From assembly GCA_021647145.1 (NCBI GenBank), contig JAKIVF010000026.1:1-34155 (forward strand): 34,155 bases of DNA, given 5' to 3'. Shown here one piece after another: positions 1-8,667 of the stretch; the first letter of the stretch is position 1; every line of letters begins with the position of its first letter. A program made the position numbers and the translations under genes. The notes under the pieces were generated by a model that was not told where the DNA came from, ran no database searches, and saw only the letters and a list, made by a program, of their open reading frames with translations. The DNA comes from Methylococcaceae bacterium (GTDB lineage Bacteria; Pseudomonadota; Gammaproteobacteria; Methylococcales; Methylomonadaceae).

Positions 1-2
1 TT

Positions 3-1361
3 TTAGCATCATTGTTTCTGTATTTGGTGTGTCCTGTCATTCTGGCACAGGAAAATTTGTCAGATTTAGCATTACGAAGTCTAACAGTAAGAGAGTCAGG
101 TTCTAGATCAATTAAAATTTTGCCCCTTGGTGATTCAATTACTGATAGTTATCTAGGAAGGCCTAGTTATAGACGGCCCCTCTGGCATCAATTGCAGGCT
201 GCTGGATATAATATAGACTTTGTTGGTAGACCAGGTTACAGACACACTACAGCACCAATAGAGGAGCAAGATTATGATCTTGATCATGAAGGACATGCAG
301 GCTGGAGAGCGGATCAAATTCGTAGTCATGTTTTTGACTGGATGAGTGAATTTTCAGCCGATATTGTTTTGCTTCATATTGGGACTAATGATTTGCTTCA
401 AGCACCCTCAGGTGAAACAGTGTTTGATACTGTAAATTTTACCTTAAATGATATTGATGGCATCATACAAAACCTAAGAGCTAGGAATAGTTCAATAGTT
501 ATATTGCTAGCTAAAATAATTCCGATGGGAGCGTACGATACTGCCATTTTTAATAATGAAGTTGATGCTTTTGTTTCAACCCGGACAACTACACAATCTC
601 CCGTAGTTGTTGTTGATCAATATACTGGGTTTAATGCTATTAACGATACTCATGATGATATCCACCCTAATGAAGCTGGTGAGATCAAAATGGCTAATAA
701 ATGGTTTCAAGCACTTGAGCCTTTTTTAACCAGTACAACAACGCCTCTTACTCATTTATTACCTCATAACCAATGGCATCAAATCAGTCTTCCTCTGAAT
801 CCAGGCAGTAACAATACAGTTGCGGATATATTTGGTGATGATGGGTTGGGTTCTTACGGTACAGATTGGGGTTTATATAGTTATAATCCCGGTACAAATA
901 GTTATGATCAGCCTGGAATCACAGATACCCTTAGTCAGGGTGTAGGATACTGGATCATTCAAATGTCAGGTGATGATAAAATACTAAAAATGCCTGCTGG
1001 AAGCACAGAAACACCTACAACAAACCCAACGGGTTGTCCTGTAGGTAAGGACTGTTTTGAAATTCCTTTAGCTACTGAATCTGGTGCAGACCAGTGGAAT
1101 ATGGTCGGCTATCCTTTTGCTGTTAGTGGATTATTATCAGATAGCCGTATTGTAGCAACCACAAGTAACTGTACTTCTGGTTGTGAAATCGATGATGCAG
1201 AAATTGATGGTGTTTTTCATAACCAGCTTTGGACTTACAATGGGACAGAGTATGTAGAAGTTAGCACTACTATTGGTACTCTTGACCCTTGGCTTGGGTA
1301 TTGGGCTGCAACGCTAAATAATGCTAGTACAAACAACCCTTCACTGTTGTTCTCTAAATAA
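3..1361 (+). CDS. Secreted SGNH/GDSL-family hydrolase (5' end probably outside the window)
   Basis: Probable secreted ester hydrolase. Counting from the TTG at 12, the SGNH blocks are all present: GDSIT with nucleophile Ser42, a Gly-rich block at HEGHAGW (92-98), HIGTND with Asn126, and DDIHPN giving Asp215 and His218. The catalytic domain ends near residue 240. The last 200 residues are a separate region with two repeated-looking Trp/Tyr-rich units (WHQISLPLNPG and WNMVGYPFAVSG, each ending in GYW), probably a beta-rich accessory domain. The N-terminus reads as the back half of a signal peptide ending near VILAQ. The frame is open to the window edge, so the true start is probably upstream. 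Substrate unknown; carbohydrate O-acetyl esters are common for this type (inference). Confidence 0.85.
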   Translation, partial: LASLFLYLVCPVILAQENLSDLALRSLTVRESGSRSIKILPLGDSITDSYLGRPSYRRPLWHQLQAAGYNIDFVGRPGYRHTTAPIEEQDYDLDHEGHAGWRADQIRSHVFDWMSEFSADIVLLHIGTNDLLQAPSGETVFDTVNFTLNDIDGIIQNLRARNSSIVILLAKIIPMGAYDTAIFNNEVDAFVSTRTTTQSPVVVVDQYTGFNAINDTHDDIHPNEAGEIKMANKWFQALEPFLTSTTTPLTHLLPHNQWHQISLPLNPGSNNTVADIFGDDGLGSYGTDWGLYSYNPGTNSYDQPGITDTLSQGVGYWIIQMSGDDKILKMPAGSTETPTTNPTGCPVGKDCFEIPLATESGADQWNMVGYPFAVSGLLSDSRIVATTSNCTSGCEIDDAEIDGVFHNQLWTYNGTEYVEVSTTIGTLDPWLGYWAATLNNASTNNPSLLFSK

Positions 1362-1386
1362 AAGATATAAAGAGTGGATAAATCAT

Positions 1387-1419
1387 AAATAGCCTTTAAA
1401 TTGATAATAAAGGCTATTT
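1387..1419 (+). terminator. Perfect 12-bp hairpin after the GDSL hydrolase
   Basis: AAATAGCCTTTA at 1387-1398 pairs perfectly with TAAAGGCTATTT at 1408-1419 around a 9-nt loop, 25 bp after the hydrolase stop. The T-run after it is weak, so it may be a terminator or just an mRNA 3'-end hairpin. Confidence 0.6.
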
Positions 1420-1566
1420 AACTTGTACTGATCAACTTTGTGGAAAAGATATTTAGTTCCGTTTATTTTTTCTTGTCGCAAAAACATTAAGATCTTTAGT
1501 TAAGACTAGTTCTGATTTATCCACCTATATAGCTTTTTGTTGAATCAATACGCTAAATTAACCAGC

Positions 1567-1695
1567 TATACTTCACGCAGTCGCAGACGCGAGTTTATAT
1601 CGATTGAGTTTTGCTGACAGACTGCGCTCCTGAAATGATTGCATAGTTCATTATGTAATCATTCCAATAAAAAGTCAGCTCGCTATAAATTCCGT
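1567..1695 (+). repeat. Dispersed MITE-like repeat, partial copy
   Basis: This begins TATACTTCACGCAGTC and runs through a GACTGCG block to about ATAAATTCC. It aligns by eye with the element at 26939-27101, sharing the left end, the internal AGACTGCG and the right-hand ATAAATTCC-like end, but lacks the right inverted terminus. The rest of 1362-1802 holds the hairpin at 1387 and no gene that I can support. Confidence 0.6.
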
Positions 1696-1802
1696 CTTCT
1701 CAACTCTGTTAAAAATCTATCTTTTGAAATGCCTTAAAGACGAGTAAAATTCTACACTAGTTGCTAAAATTAACTGTGTTACTGGGCTAAGTAAATTTCA
1801 AG

Positions 1803-3572
1803 ATGAAAAAATTTTATATTGGTTTGTCTGTTACCTACCATGATTCTGCTTTAGCAATAGTAGATGATAAGGGACAGGTGTTATTTGCTGAAGCGACAGA
1901 ACGTTTTATGCAAAATAAGCGAGCCTTAAACTGTGAAGCTGATCCTTTGCTCCACATAACAGATTTATTGGAAACTTATTGTCCATTTCCTGACGAAATT
2001 GTTATTGCCATTAATTGGCAAAAAAAACGGCCTTTATATGAGAATGTGATAGCTGCTTTAGGCTGTTTAACTGCATCTGGGTTGCTAAAAACAGGTATCA
2101 GACAGTTAAACTCACCTCTTGAGAATTATCAATTACACCATATGATCGCCAGTCAGCGGAATAAAATTCGTAGTGCGGGGATTAATCTGGTACGTATTAT
2201 TAATGAATATTATCCTGATTGTGCAATTTCATTTGCCGATTTTCACCATCATTTGACACACGCTGCGACTGCCTGCTATAGCAGCCCATTCTCAGAATCT
2301 GCATGTGCAGTGATTGATTCCTTTGGAGAAAAAGGTTCGATGGGTTTTTATCATTATAAAGACCAAAAACTTAATTGTTTATACGAAAGCAAAGGGACTG
2401 GAAGCCTTGGTTTCTACTACATGAAAATAACGGAGCTTTGTGGGTTTGATTGGTTGAAAGGTGAAGAATGGAAGGTGATGGGATTAGCTCCTTTTGGTAA
2501 ATTAAACCAAGAATTGTATGGTTTATTAAAAACTATCGTTTCAGTAGAAGGGTTTGAATGTAAGCATCCATCTAATCAGTTGTTTTCTAACCTATCCGCA
2601 CTTGATAAGTTTCAAAAAGATGAGAGAACCCCAATAAAGCAGGCAGCTGACTTGGCATTTACAGGACAATATTTTTTTGCTGAGCTTATGACTAAGCTAT
2701 TACAACATTTGCAAGAAGTAACCGGATGTATCAACTTATGTTTTGGTGGAGGTTGTGCTTTAAATTCTGCATATAATGGACAAATTAAAAATAGAACAGT
2801 TTTTGAACAGGTTTTTATTCCCTCTGCACCTGCTGATGATGGTACTGCGCTTGGAACTGCTTGGCTTGCCTTAAAACAAGATAAACCTGATTTAGTGATT
2901 CCAAGAAAAAACCACTGGTTATCACCTTATTTAGGCTCGATAATTTCTGATCAGGATATGAAAAGGGTCATTCAATTTAATCGTTCTTTAGATATTCAGT
3001 ATTTACCTCATAGTATTTGTGATGCAACGGCTGGTTTATTAGCAAAGGGTCAACTTATTGGGTGGATACAGGGTAGGGCAGAGTTTGGTCCTAGAGCTTT
3101 AGGAAATCGCTCTATTTTGGCAGATCCACGGGAAAAAAAAACGAAAGATAATATTAATCATAAAATTAAATTTCGTGAGAGTTTTCGACCTTTTGCACCG
3201 TCTGTATTAGATGAATGTGCTGATGAGTATTTTGTGGATTATCATGAATCACCTTATATGGATAAAACACTGAGTATTAAAAAGTCTATGCAGAATCAAA
3301 TAGCAGCTGTTTGTCATATTGATGGAACTGGGCGATTACAAACGGTCAAAGAACAATGGAATCCACGTTTTTATCATCTTATTAATAGTTTTTATCAAAA
3401 AACCCAAGTTCCAATGTTATTGAATACTAGTTTTAATGTGATGGGTAAACCGTTGGTTCATTCTATAGAAGATGCATTATCAGTATTTTTAACAACCGGG
3501 CTGGATGCATTAGTTATTAATGATTATTTAATACGAAAATCGAGTGAAAAAAAAACAAGAATATGCTTTTGA
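1803..3572 (+). CDS. NodU/CmcH-family O-carbamoyltransferase
   Basis: A 589-aa carbamoyltransferase, the usual length for NodU, CmcH and TobZ. These enzymes use carbamoyl phosphate and ATP to make a carbamoyl-adenylate and pass the carbamoyl group to a hydroxyl of a small molecule or sugar. The N-terminal Kae1-like domain has a metal/adenylate-type His cluster, HHLTHAA (His149-His153). The C-terminal YrdC-like domain carries the family hallmark GRAEFGPRALGNRS (424-437), followed by ADPR and FRPFAPSV. The ATG at 1803 gives the expected MKKFYIGLS start. The gene overlaps the next one by 29 bp. With the two oxidases downstream it implies a carbamoylated, oxidised product (inference); the acceptor cannot be told. 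Confidence 0.9.
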   Translation: MKKFYIGLSVTYHDSALAIVDDKGQVLFAEATERFMQNKRALNCEADPLLHITDLLETYCPFPDEIVIAINWQKKRPLYENVIAALGCLTASGLLKTGIRQLNSPLENYQLHHMIASQRNKIRSAGINLVRIINEYYPDCAISFADFHHHLTHAATACYSSPFSESACAVIDSFGEKGSMGFYHYKDQKLNCLYESKGTGSLGFYYMKITELCGFDWLKGEEWKVMGLAPFGKLNQELYGLLKTIVSVEGFECKHPSNQLFSNLSALDKFQKDERTPIKQAADLAFTGQYFFAELMTKLLQHLQEVTGCINLCFGGGCALNSAYNGQIKNRTVFEQVFIPSAPADDGTALGTAWLALKQDKPDLVIPRKNHWLSPYLGSIISDQDMKRVIQFNRSLDIQYLPHSICDATAGLLAKGQLIGWIQGRAEFGPRALGNRSILADPREKKTKDNINHKIKFRESFRPFAPSVLDECADEYFVDYHESPYMDKTLSIKKSMQNQIAAVCHIDGTGRLQTVKEQWNPRFYHLINSFYQKTQVPMLLNTSFNVMGKPLVHSIEDALSVFLTTGLDALVINDYLIRKSSEKKTRICF

Positions 3573-5685
3573 TCCATCATTAAATGTACTTTCTTTAAAG
3601 TTTCTAGATGTTCAAAAAGCTTCTAAAGATAAAATTGATTCGCGCGAGTTATTTTTCAAGCTAAATCAATCAGATAGCTATTTTTATTGTTTGCCCAATG
3701 CTTATGATTTTATTTCATTTGCTATACGGGAAACAGAACAAATATATTCACCTTGTTATATTAAGCATTCAAGCAAAGACAAGCTCCTATTATTAAAACA
3801 TTTACCACTATCACCCTTGTCAGAGACTCTATTAACTCAGGCTAGTACACTTGAGTGTCTGACGCAATCTGCAGGTATTTTGTTGACACAACCCTGTTGG
3901 TTACAAGGTATTTTTCAAACTTTTTCCAGTCAGTCCAGAGCTGCTATTGAACTGATGTCTATTTACCTAAAATTGACAAGTGATGAGAGTGGAGAGTCTG
4001 ATTTACTGAGGTCTTGTCATTCACTGTTATTAGCCTCAAAGATCAAGATTCCAGTACTGTATAGTGATAACTATAGTCAGCAAGGTAAGCTATTGCCTGA
4101 AATGATTGATTTTGCAAATATTCAACTGACCCTTGCTCGGTTTCCAAGAATTCTATTCCCTGAAATACTCGGTTTTACTTTGGCTTATTGTCAAATGGCT
4201 ACTTTGGTTGAGATTTGTTTCCCCAGCCATCAATTGGCAGATCATTTTTTTAAACAAAGACAACTACGTACTGAACAGCAAACGTTTCCTTTACTTCGTA
4301 GTATTGCAGACTATTTAGATATATTTACTGATCAAAAAGAAAGTTTATGGCTTAGGGTGCAAAATGGGTTTTGGCTTTATCAGTTACAAATGCAGCGGTG
4401 TAGAGATGTATTTGAACATTTATTGCAAAACTCTAAATCAAACAGCCAAGTTATTGCCGGTCTATTCCAGCAAAAATTATCAGCAGCAATGGGTCATCAT
4501 CAAAACGTTTTGTTGCAAGGAAAGTCTCTTGAATTATGGTTTGCAGGAATGCCTAAGAATAGTTCAGAATTTTTACAAGCTTTAAAACAGTCAAAATATG
4601 TAGACAAATCAGTACCGGAAAACAGCCTGTTTCTTAAACTATTTGAGTTTAAAGGACCTATGTTTGGGGTTCTTAATAAAGATGAAGTATCATTAATAAA
4701 GGATTGGTTAACAGAAAATAAAATACCTGAAACAATTCAATTAAATAAAATAAAAACGACTACCCGGTCAGATAAAAAACCTCAATCAATAGAATATAAA
4801 AAAATAAGCCACAAAGAACTCTATTATCGGTTAGTAAATATAGATTTATTTCCTGAGTATTTACTTACTGTAAAAAAGAGAGTTCATCAATTATTACAAG
4901 TTTGTAGATTGCTTAGCGTCTTACCGTTTAAACATTATAGTCATCAGCAGTTTGAAAGATATATTGGGGCAAAATATCAACAAGAAATAGAAGCTTATCA
5001 GCCTTTGCAGGGGAAACCAAAGATTTCTAAACCAGCCTATGTGTGGGGTTTGGAGCAAGTAGCACCGATGATATTAATAGATGGCTGCTGGTTGCAAAAA
5101 AGTTTGTCTATACAAAATGTAAATTCGGATATTGCTAATATTTTATTCAGTATTTACTGTGATGAATTAGGCAATGGTAATTTTGACCAGAGCCACCCTG
5201 TTATATTTCAACAGTTACTTGATAGCTTATCAATCAAAGTTCCTTCAGTTTATAGCCCTAAATTTATTAAACATTCCGGTTTCATTAACAGTGCATTCGA
5301 TCTACCTGTTTATATGATGGGGCTCTCTCATTTTTCAATAGATTATTTACCTGAATTATTGGGGCTTAATATGGCAATTGAATTGAGTGGTTTAGGTAAA
5401 AATTATATGCGGTTGGTTGATGAATGGCGGTATTGGGAAATTGACCCTGCTATTGCCTCGATCCATATCTCTATCGACAATGTGGCCTCTGGACATACAT
5501 TTTTAGCTAAAAAAGCTATTCAGCTTTATATGGATGATGTTATGCAGCATTCTGGAAACCAAAAGATTGTTGATCTACATTGGCGACGAATTTATACGGG
5601 TTTTGTTTCATTACAGTTAGTGGGTTGGCGATTTAAGTTAAGTTTGCCCGTTTGCTATTTATTCAATCGAATCAGCAGACAATGA
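3544..5685 (+). CDS. Heme-oxygenase-like diiron protein (HDO superfamily) with an internal duplication
   Basis: A 713-aa protein. The C-terminal 220 residues look like an iron-dependent HDO domain: DELGNG with Glu541, SHP with His551, LPELLG with Glu604, then IHISIDNVASGH giving His641, Asp645 and His651. The family includes UndA, SznF and CADD-type enzymes acting on fatty acids, amines or nitrogen centres (known chemistry; the substrate here is unknown). The N-terminal half repeats the pattern: CWLQ near 118 matches CWLQ in the C half, then DESGE (Glu148), SCHS (His159) and FPEILG (Glu207). The second ligand set is not evident there, so that copy may be inactive. No signal peptide. The GTG at 3544 overlaps the carbamoyltransferase and no later start would spare the first repeat. 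Confidence 0.72.
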   Translation: MKKKQEYAFDPSLNVLSLKFLDVQKASKDKIDSRELFFKLNQSDSYFYCLPNAYDFISFAIRETEQIYSPCYIKHSSKDKLLLLKHLPLSPLSETLLTQASTLECLTQSAGILLTQPCWLQGIFQTFSSQSRAAIELMSIYLKLTSDESGESDLLRSCHSLLLASKIKIPVLYSDNYSQQGKLLPEMIDFANIQLTLARFPRILFPEILGFTLAYCQMATLVEICFPSHQLADHFFKQRQLRTEQQTFPLLRSIADYLDIFTDQKESLWLRVQNGFWLYQLQMQRCRDVFEHLLQNSKSNSQVIAGLFQQKLSAAMGHHQNVLLQGKSLELWFAGMPKNSSEFLQALKQSKYVDKSVPENSLFLKLFEFKGPMFGVLNKDEVSLIKDWLTENKIPETIQLNKIKTTTRSDKKPQSIEYKKISHKELYYRLVNIDLFPEYLLTVKKRVHQLLQVCRLLSVLPFKHYSHQQFERYIGAKYQQEIEAYQPLQGKPKISKPAYVWGLEQVAPMILIDGCWLQKSLSIQNVNSDIANILFSIYCDELGNGNFDQSHPVIFQQLLDSLSIKVPSVYSPKFIKHSGFINSAFDLPVYMMGLSHFSIDYLPELLGLNMAIELSGLGKNYMRLVDEWRYWEIDPAIASIHISIDNVASGHTFLAKKAIQLYMDDVMQHSGNQKIVDLHWRRIYTGFVSLQLVGWRFKLSLPVCYLFNRISRQ

Positions 5686-6716
5686 AATATTTAGCCTGCT
5701 TTTTTTTCCCTGCTTGTGTTTTATTTTTTTTAGCTACTGGACCTCATACAATAATCAGCGCATTTGCCTGGACTATTCCTCTTTGGTTTATTATTCTGGT
5801 TGACTGGTTGAGTCCAACAGTCGTCCCAGATCAACAAAAAAACAAGATTTCAGGTTGGTTTTATGATTTGATACTCTATGTTTTAACTTTGATGCAGTTT
5901 TTGATTATTGGTTTATTGTTGATAGTTGCTAGTCAATTACAATGGAATTCAGTTGATGAAATACTTATTTCAGTTGTTAATCTGATTGTTATGAGAATTT
6001 TAGTGGGAACTTCATCGGGTAGTTCTGCAATTATAGTCGCACATGAACTTATTCATCGCTCTAAAAAACATCAACGAATTTTAGGTCGATTGTTGTTATA
6101 TACTGTTTGCTATGACCACTTTGTTATTGCTCATATGCGAGGGCATCATTTAAAGGTAGCAACACCCGAAGATATGACAACAGCCCATTTGGGTGAAAGC
6201 TTTAGTAGCTATTGGAAAAGGGTATTTATTGGTCATTTTAAATATGCCTGGAACTCTGAAAAGAAACGACTGGGTTTGATCCACCTACCTATTTGTCATT
6301 ACAAAATGTTATTTAACTCTGTCCTTCAAGGGCTATTTGTTGAAATTATTCTCATTTTATTAATAATCAATCTGTTTGGTTGGGCAGCATGCTTTATTTT
6401 TATTTTTCAAGCTCTGTCTGGTGTGCGTTTATTAGAAACTATCAATTATTTTCAGCACTGGGGGCTAGGACAAGAAGAATCAGAAAATGCTATGGCTTGG
6501 GTAAACCAATCCAGTTTTACAGAATATGCTTTAGTTGGCTTAGCGAATCATATAAATCATCATCAAAATGCAAGGTCATCATTTTTTGAAACGCCTTATT
6601 CAGACCAAGGTCCAAAAATGCCTTATGGGTATTTTGTGACTAATCTTTGGGTGAAGTTGAGTAATGAAAGCTATCGAGAAGTTTCAGCAAAAATATTAAA
6701 AACGTATTTTAAATAG
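5682..6716 (+). CDS. AlkB-type membrane diiron monooxygenase/fatty-acid-desaturase superfamily
   Basis: A 344-aa polytopic membrane protein with the histidine boxes of alkane/xylene monooxygenases: HELIH (His121-His125), HMRGHH (His151-His156), NYFQHWGL (His259) and NHINHH (His290-His294). AlkB has NYxEHYGL and RHSDHH at the last two, so this is a divergent member. Hydrophobic stretches fill the first 115 residues and about 210-250, consistent with six helices in the inner membrane. The family hydroxylates alkyl chains. The ATG at 5682 is chosen over a TTG at 5652 because it makes a 4-bp ATGA overlap with the HDO gene. A hydroxyl made here would be a plausible acceptor for the carbamoyltransferase (inference). 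The gene ends 8 bp from convergent lpxH. Confidence 0.85.
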   Translation: MKYLACFFFPACVLFFLATGPHTIISAFAWTIPLWFIILVDWLSPTVVPDQQKNKISGWFYDLILYVLTLMQFLIIGLLLIVASQLQWNSVDEILISVVNLIVMRILVGTSSGSSAIIVAHELIHRSKKHQRILGRLLLYTVCYDHFVIAHMRGHHLKVATPEDMTTAHLGESFSSYWKRVFIGHFKYAWNSEKKRLGLIHLPICHYKMLFNSVLQGLFVEIILILLIINLFGWAACFIFIFQALSGVRLLETINYFQHWGLGQEESENAMAWVNQSSFTEYALVGLANHINHHQNARSSFFETPYSDQGPKMPYGYFVTNLWVKLSNESYREVSAKILKTYFK

Positions 6717-6724
6717 TTTAGATA

Positions 6725-7450
6725 TTATATGGTTTCAATTATATAGCCTTCTGAATTCCATCGTAACAGTTGTGCTGAACCCTTTTCCCATTGGGCTAAA
6801 ACAAACCGTTGAGCAGGTTTTCCATTAATATCAAAATCATGAATGGCGGGACGGTGCGTATGTCCATGAATCAGCCGATAACAATCGTGTTTCAGCATTG
6901 TATCAATCACGGTTTGTTGATTAACATCCATAATATCTTGTGATTTTTTGCGTTTATGAAAATAACTTCTAAAGCGATACCAACGTGCCGCTAATAAACG
7001 TATCAGCAGTGGTTTTGATAAAACATTGTGTTTCCATTCATCAGACCGTGATTTTTCTCTAAAAGTTTGATAGGGCAGGTCATCAGTGCAGAGCAAATCT
7101 CCATGGGTAAGTAAGGTATTAACACCATTTAAATTGATAACTTTATAGTCTTTTAGTAAAGTAACACCTGTTTCTCTACAAAACTGCTCACCCAGTAAAA
7201 AATCCCTATTGCCTTGCTGAAGAAATACTTGTACACCTGACTTAGTTAATCGTTTTAGTTGAGATTTAATACTTTTATTAGGTGATGTATTATCGTCATC
7301 ACCAGCCCATGCATCAAATAAATCACCTAATATATAGATAGCGCTAGCTTCATGTTCTTGATTTTTAAGAAATGAAAGGAACCGGTTTGTTATCTCTTTT
7401 TTATTTAATGCAATATGCAAGTCAGAGATGAAAATTATGTCTTGATTCAA
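6725..7450 (-). CDS. lpxH: UDP-2,3-diacylglucosamine diphosphatase LpxH
   Basis: A lipid A pathway enzyme that hydrolyses UDP-2,3-diacylglucosamine to lipid X and UMP at the inner membrane surface. At 241 aa it matches the usual 240. The calcineurin-type metal motifs are all present: SDLH near the N-terminus, GDLFDAW, GNRDF, THGD and HGHTHRP. The start is TTG at 7450: a TAA lies immediately upstream in frame and no ATG is available without losing the SDLH motif. I see no good ribosome binding site, so expression may be weak or coupled. It lies 101 bp downstream of nirK on the same strand; the intervening DNA shows no clear terminator. Confidence 0.93.
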   Translation of the reverse strand: MNQDIIFISDLHIALNKKEITNRFLSFLKNQEHEASAIYILGDLFDAWAGDDDNTSPNKSIKSQLKRLTKSGVQVFLQQGNRDFLLGEQFCRETGVTLLKDYKVINLNGVNTLLTHGDLLCTDDLPYQTFREKSRSDEWKHNVLSKPLLIRLLAARWYRFRSYFHKRKKSQDIMDVNQQTVIDTMLKHDCYRLIHGHTHRPAIHDFDINGKPAQRFVLAQWEKGSAQLLRWNSEGYIIETI

Positions 7451-7551
7451 TTAAAATATTGTCTAAAAAAGTTACGAGTAATTAAAATAATAAATGCCAT
7501 GATTACGAATGTCCAGTCGTAAACCTGATCTTCTTGTGTTTTTATTAAATT

Positions 7552-8550
7552 TCAAAAACTTTTAATACGATGAGGAGCAACAATCTGTTTTTGTAAGTCA
7601 TCATTCCAGACGCCTTCAACTTGCACATGTGCCATAGCACCAAACTGAAGGGCTTCAATCAAATTGTGATTTAGATACACATAAGTACCTGGTTGTTTAA
7701 ATTCATATAAAGCCGCTATTGCAGAGCCGCCTGGAATAAACCATGTTTCTCTATTGCTAACAGGTAAATCTGAAAATGAACCACCTTCCCAAACTAAATC
7801 TCCATGACCACCAATAAGATGAGGCCTGCTATCCCTATTAGCTTGAGAGTGGATAAATAGCACCTTTTCACCAACTTTTGCAGTTAAAGCATTATTTCCT
7901 GTCAAAGCACCCATGCTGCCATTAAAAACATTATGGCTTGGAGTTAGGGTTTGCATTACATTCAGCATGTCGCCCATTGCAGCAGTAAGAGACGAATATT
8001 TTTTATACTCATCAAACTCATCTTTGGGAATATAGTAATCCTGTTCGCCAATATAAAAGGCTCTGTCATAGTGTACTGCATTTCCATGGTTATCTTTTAA
8101 TCCCTCTCTAGGAAGAACCATGATTGCACCATTCATACCTGTGACGACATGATATGGAATCATTACACCATTCGGTGCACAATGATAAACAAATACACCC
8201 GCTTTTGTTGCTTTAAACCTAATGGTTACCTCTTCTCCTGGCATTACTTTTGAAATTTTCCCTCCCCCTAAAGCTCCTGTTGCAGCATGAAAATCAATGT
8301 TGTGCATATGTACACTTGTTTCTGGATTAAATAACGTAAATTCAACATAATCTCCTTGATGAACAACAATGATAGGGCCAGGAATCGAGCCATTAAAGGT
8401 TGTGGCTTGAATGGTGACATCATCTTCAACCTGAATTTCTTTTTCCTCAATTAGTAACCTGACTTCTACAATTTTTGGTTTTCCTTTTGCAATCTGGTTG
8501 TGAATGGGCAAGAAGGGAGGTGAAACCAGTTTTTGAGAAATTCTTTCCAA
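7552..8550 (-). CDS. nirK: Copper-containing nitrite reductase NirK core, cut off from its signal peptide
   Basis: Two-domain copper nitrite reductase reducing nitrite to nitric oxide. Counting from the TTG at 8550 (332 aa), all copper ligands are present: type 1 His83, Cys124, His134 and Met139; type 2 His88, His123 and His295; catalytic Asp86 and His249 (HNIDFH, VYHC, GGHGD, NHNL). The reading frame continues upstream without a shift into a lipoprotein signal peptide (8667-8575), but TAG at 8572-8574 interrupts it. Without that stop the product would be 372 aa and exported. The TTG start has no visible ribosome binding site, and a cytoplasmic copper enzyme is unlikely to work. So this is a recent pseudogene, a sequencing error, or a gene needing readthrough. 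Confidence 0.85.
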   Translation of the reverse strand: MERISQKLVSPPFLPIHNQIAKGKPKIVEVRLLIEEKEIQVEDDVTIQATTFNGSIPGPIIVVHQGDYVEFTLFNPETSVHMHNIDFHAATGALGGGKISKVMPGEEVTIRFKATKAGVFVYHCAPNGVMIPYHVVTGMNGAIMVLPREGLKDNHGNAVHYDRAFYIGEQDYYIPKDEFDEYKKYSSLTAAMGDMLNVMQTLTPSHNVFNGSMGALTGNNALTAKVGEKVLFIHSQANRDSRPHLIGGHGDLVWEGGSFSDLPVSNRETWFIPGGSAIAALYEFKQPGTYVYLNHNLIEALQFGAMAHVQVEGVWNDDLQKQIVAPHRIKSF

Positions 8551-8571
8551 GGGTACATCTAAAATAACTTG

Positions 8572-8667
8572 CTATTTAGGTATTGATTCCCCTATTTGAT
8601 CATTTATTTGTTGAGCAGTTGTACATCCTACAAATAGGAATGGTAAGAATAGAATTAATAATTTCAT
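8572..8667 (-). pseudogene. Lipoprotein signal peptide of nirK, ending at an in-frame TAG
   Basis: Reading from ATG at 8667-8665, 31 codons encode a short hydrophobic leader ending FLFVGC at Cys15 (a lipobox with Phe at -3), followed by TTAQQ and a polar linker, then TAG at 8572-8574. The next eight codons lead in frame to the nirK core at 8550. GGTGAT 6-11 bases upstream may serve as a ribosome binding site. Changing the TAG to CAG (Gln) or AAG would restore one lipoprotein NirK. Short peptide expression is possible but nothing suggests it has its own function. Confidence 0.7.

Noticed and set aside
8572..8574. TAG as a sense codon (recoded amber) in this organism
   Set aside because: TAG ends the multicopper oxidase, alkB-like, serB, tolB and cpoB genes in the same window at family-typical lengths, so general recoding is unlikely.
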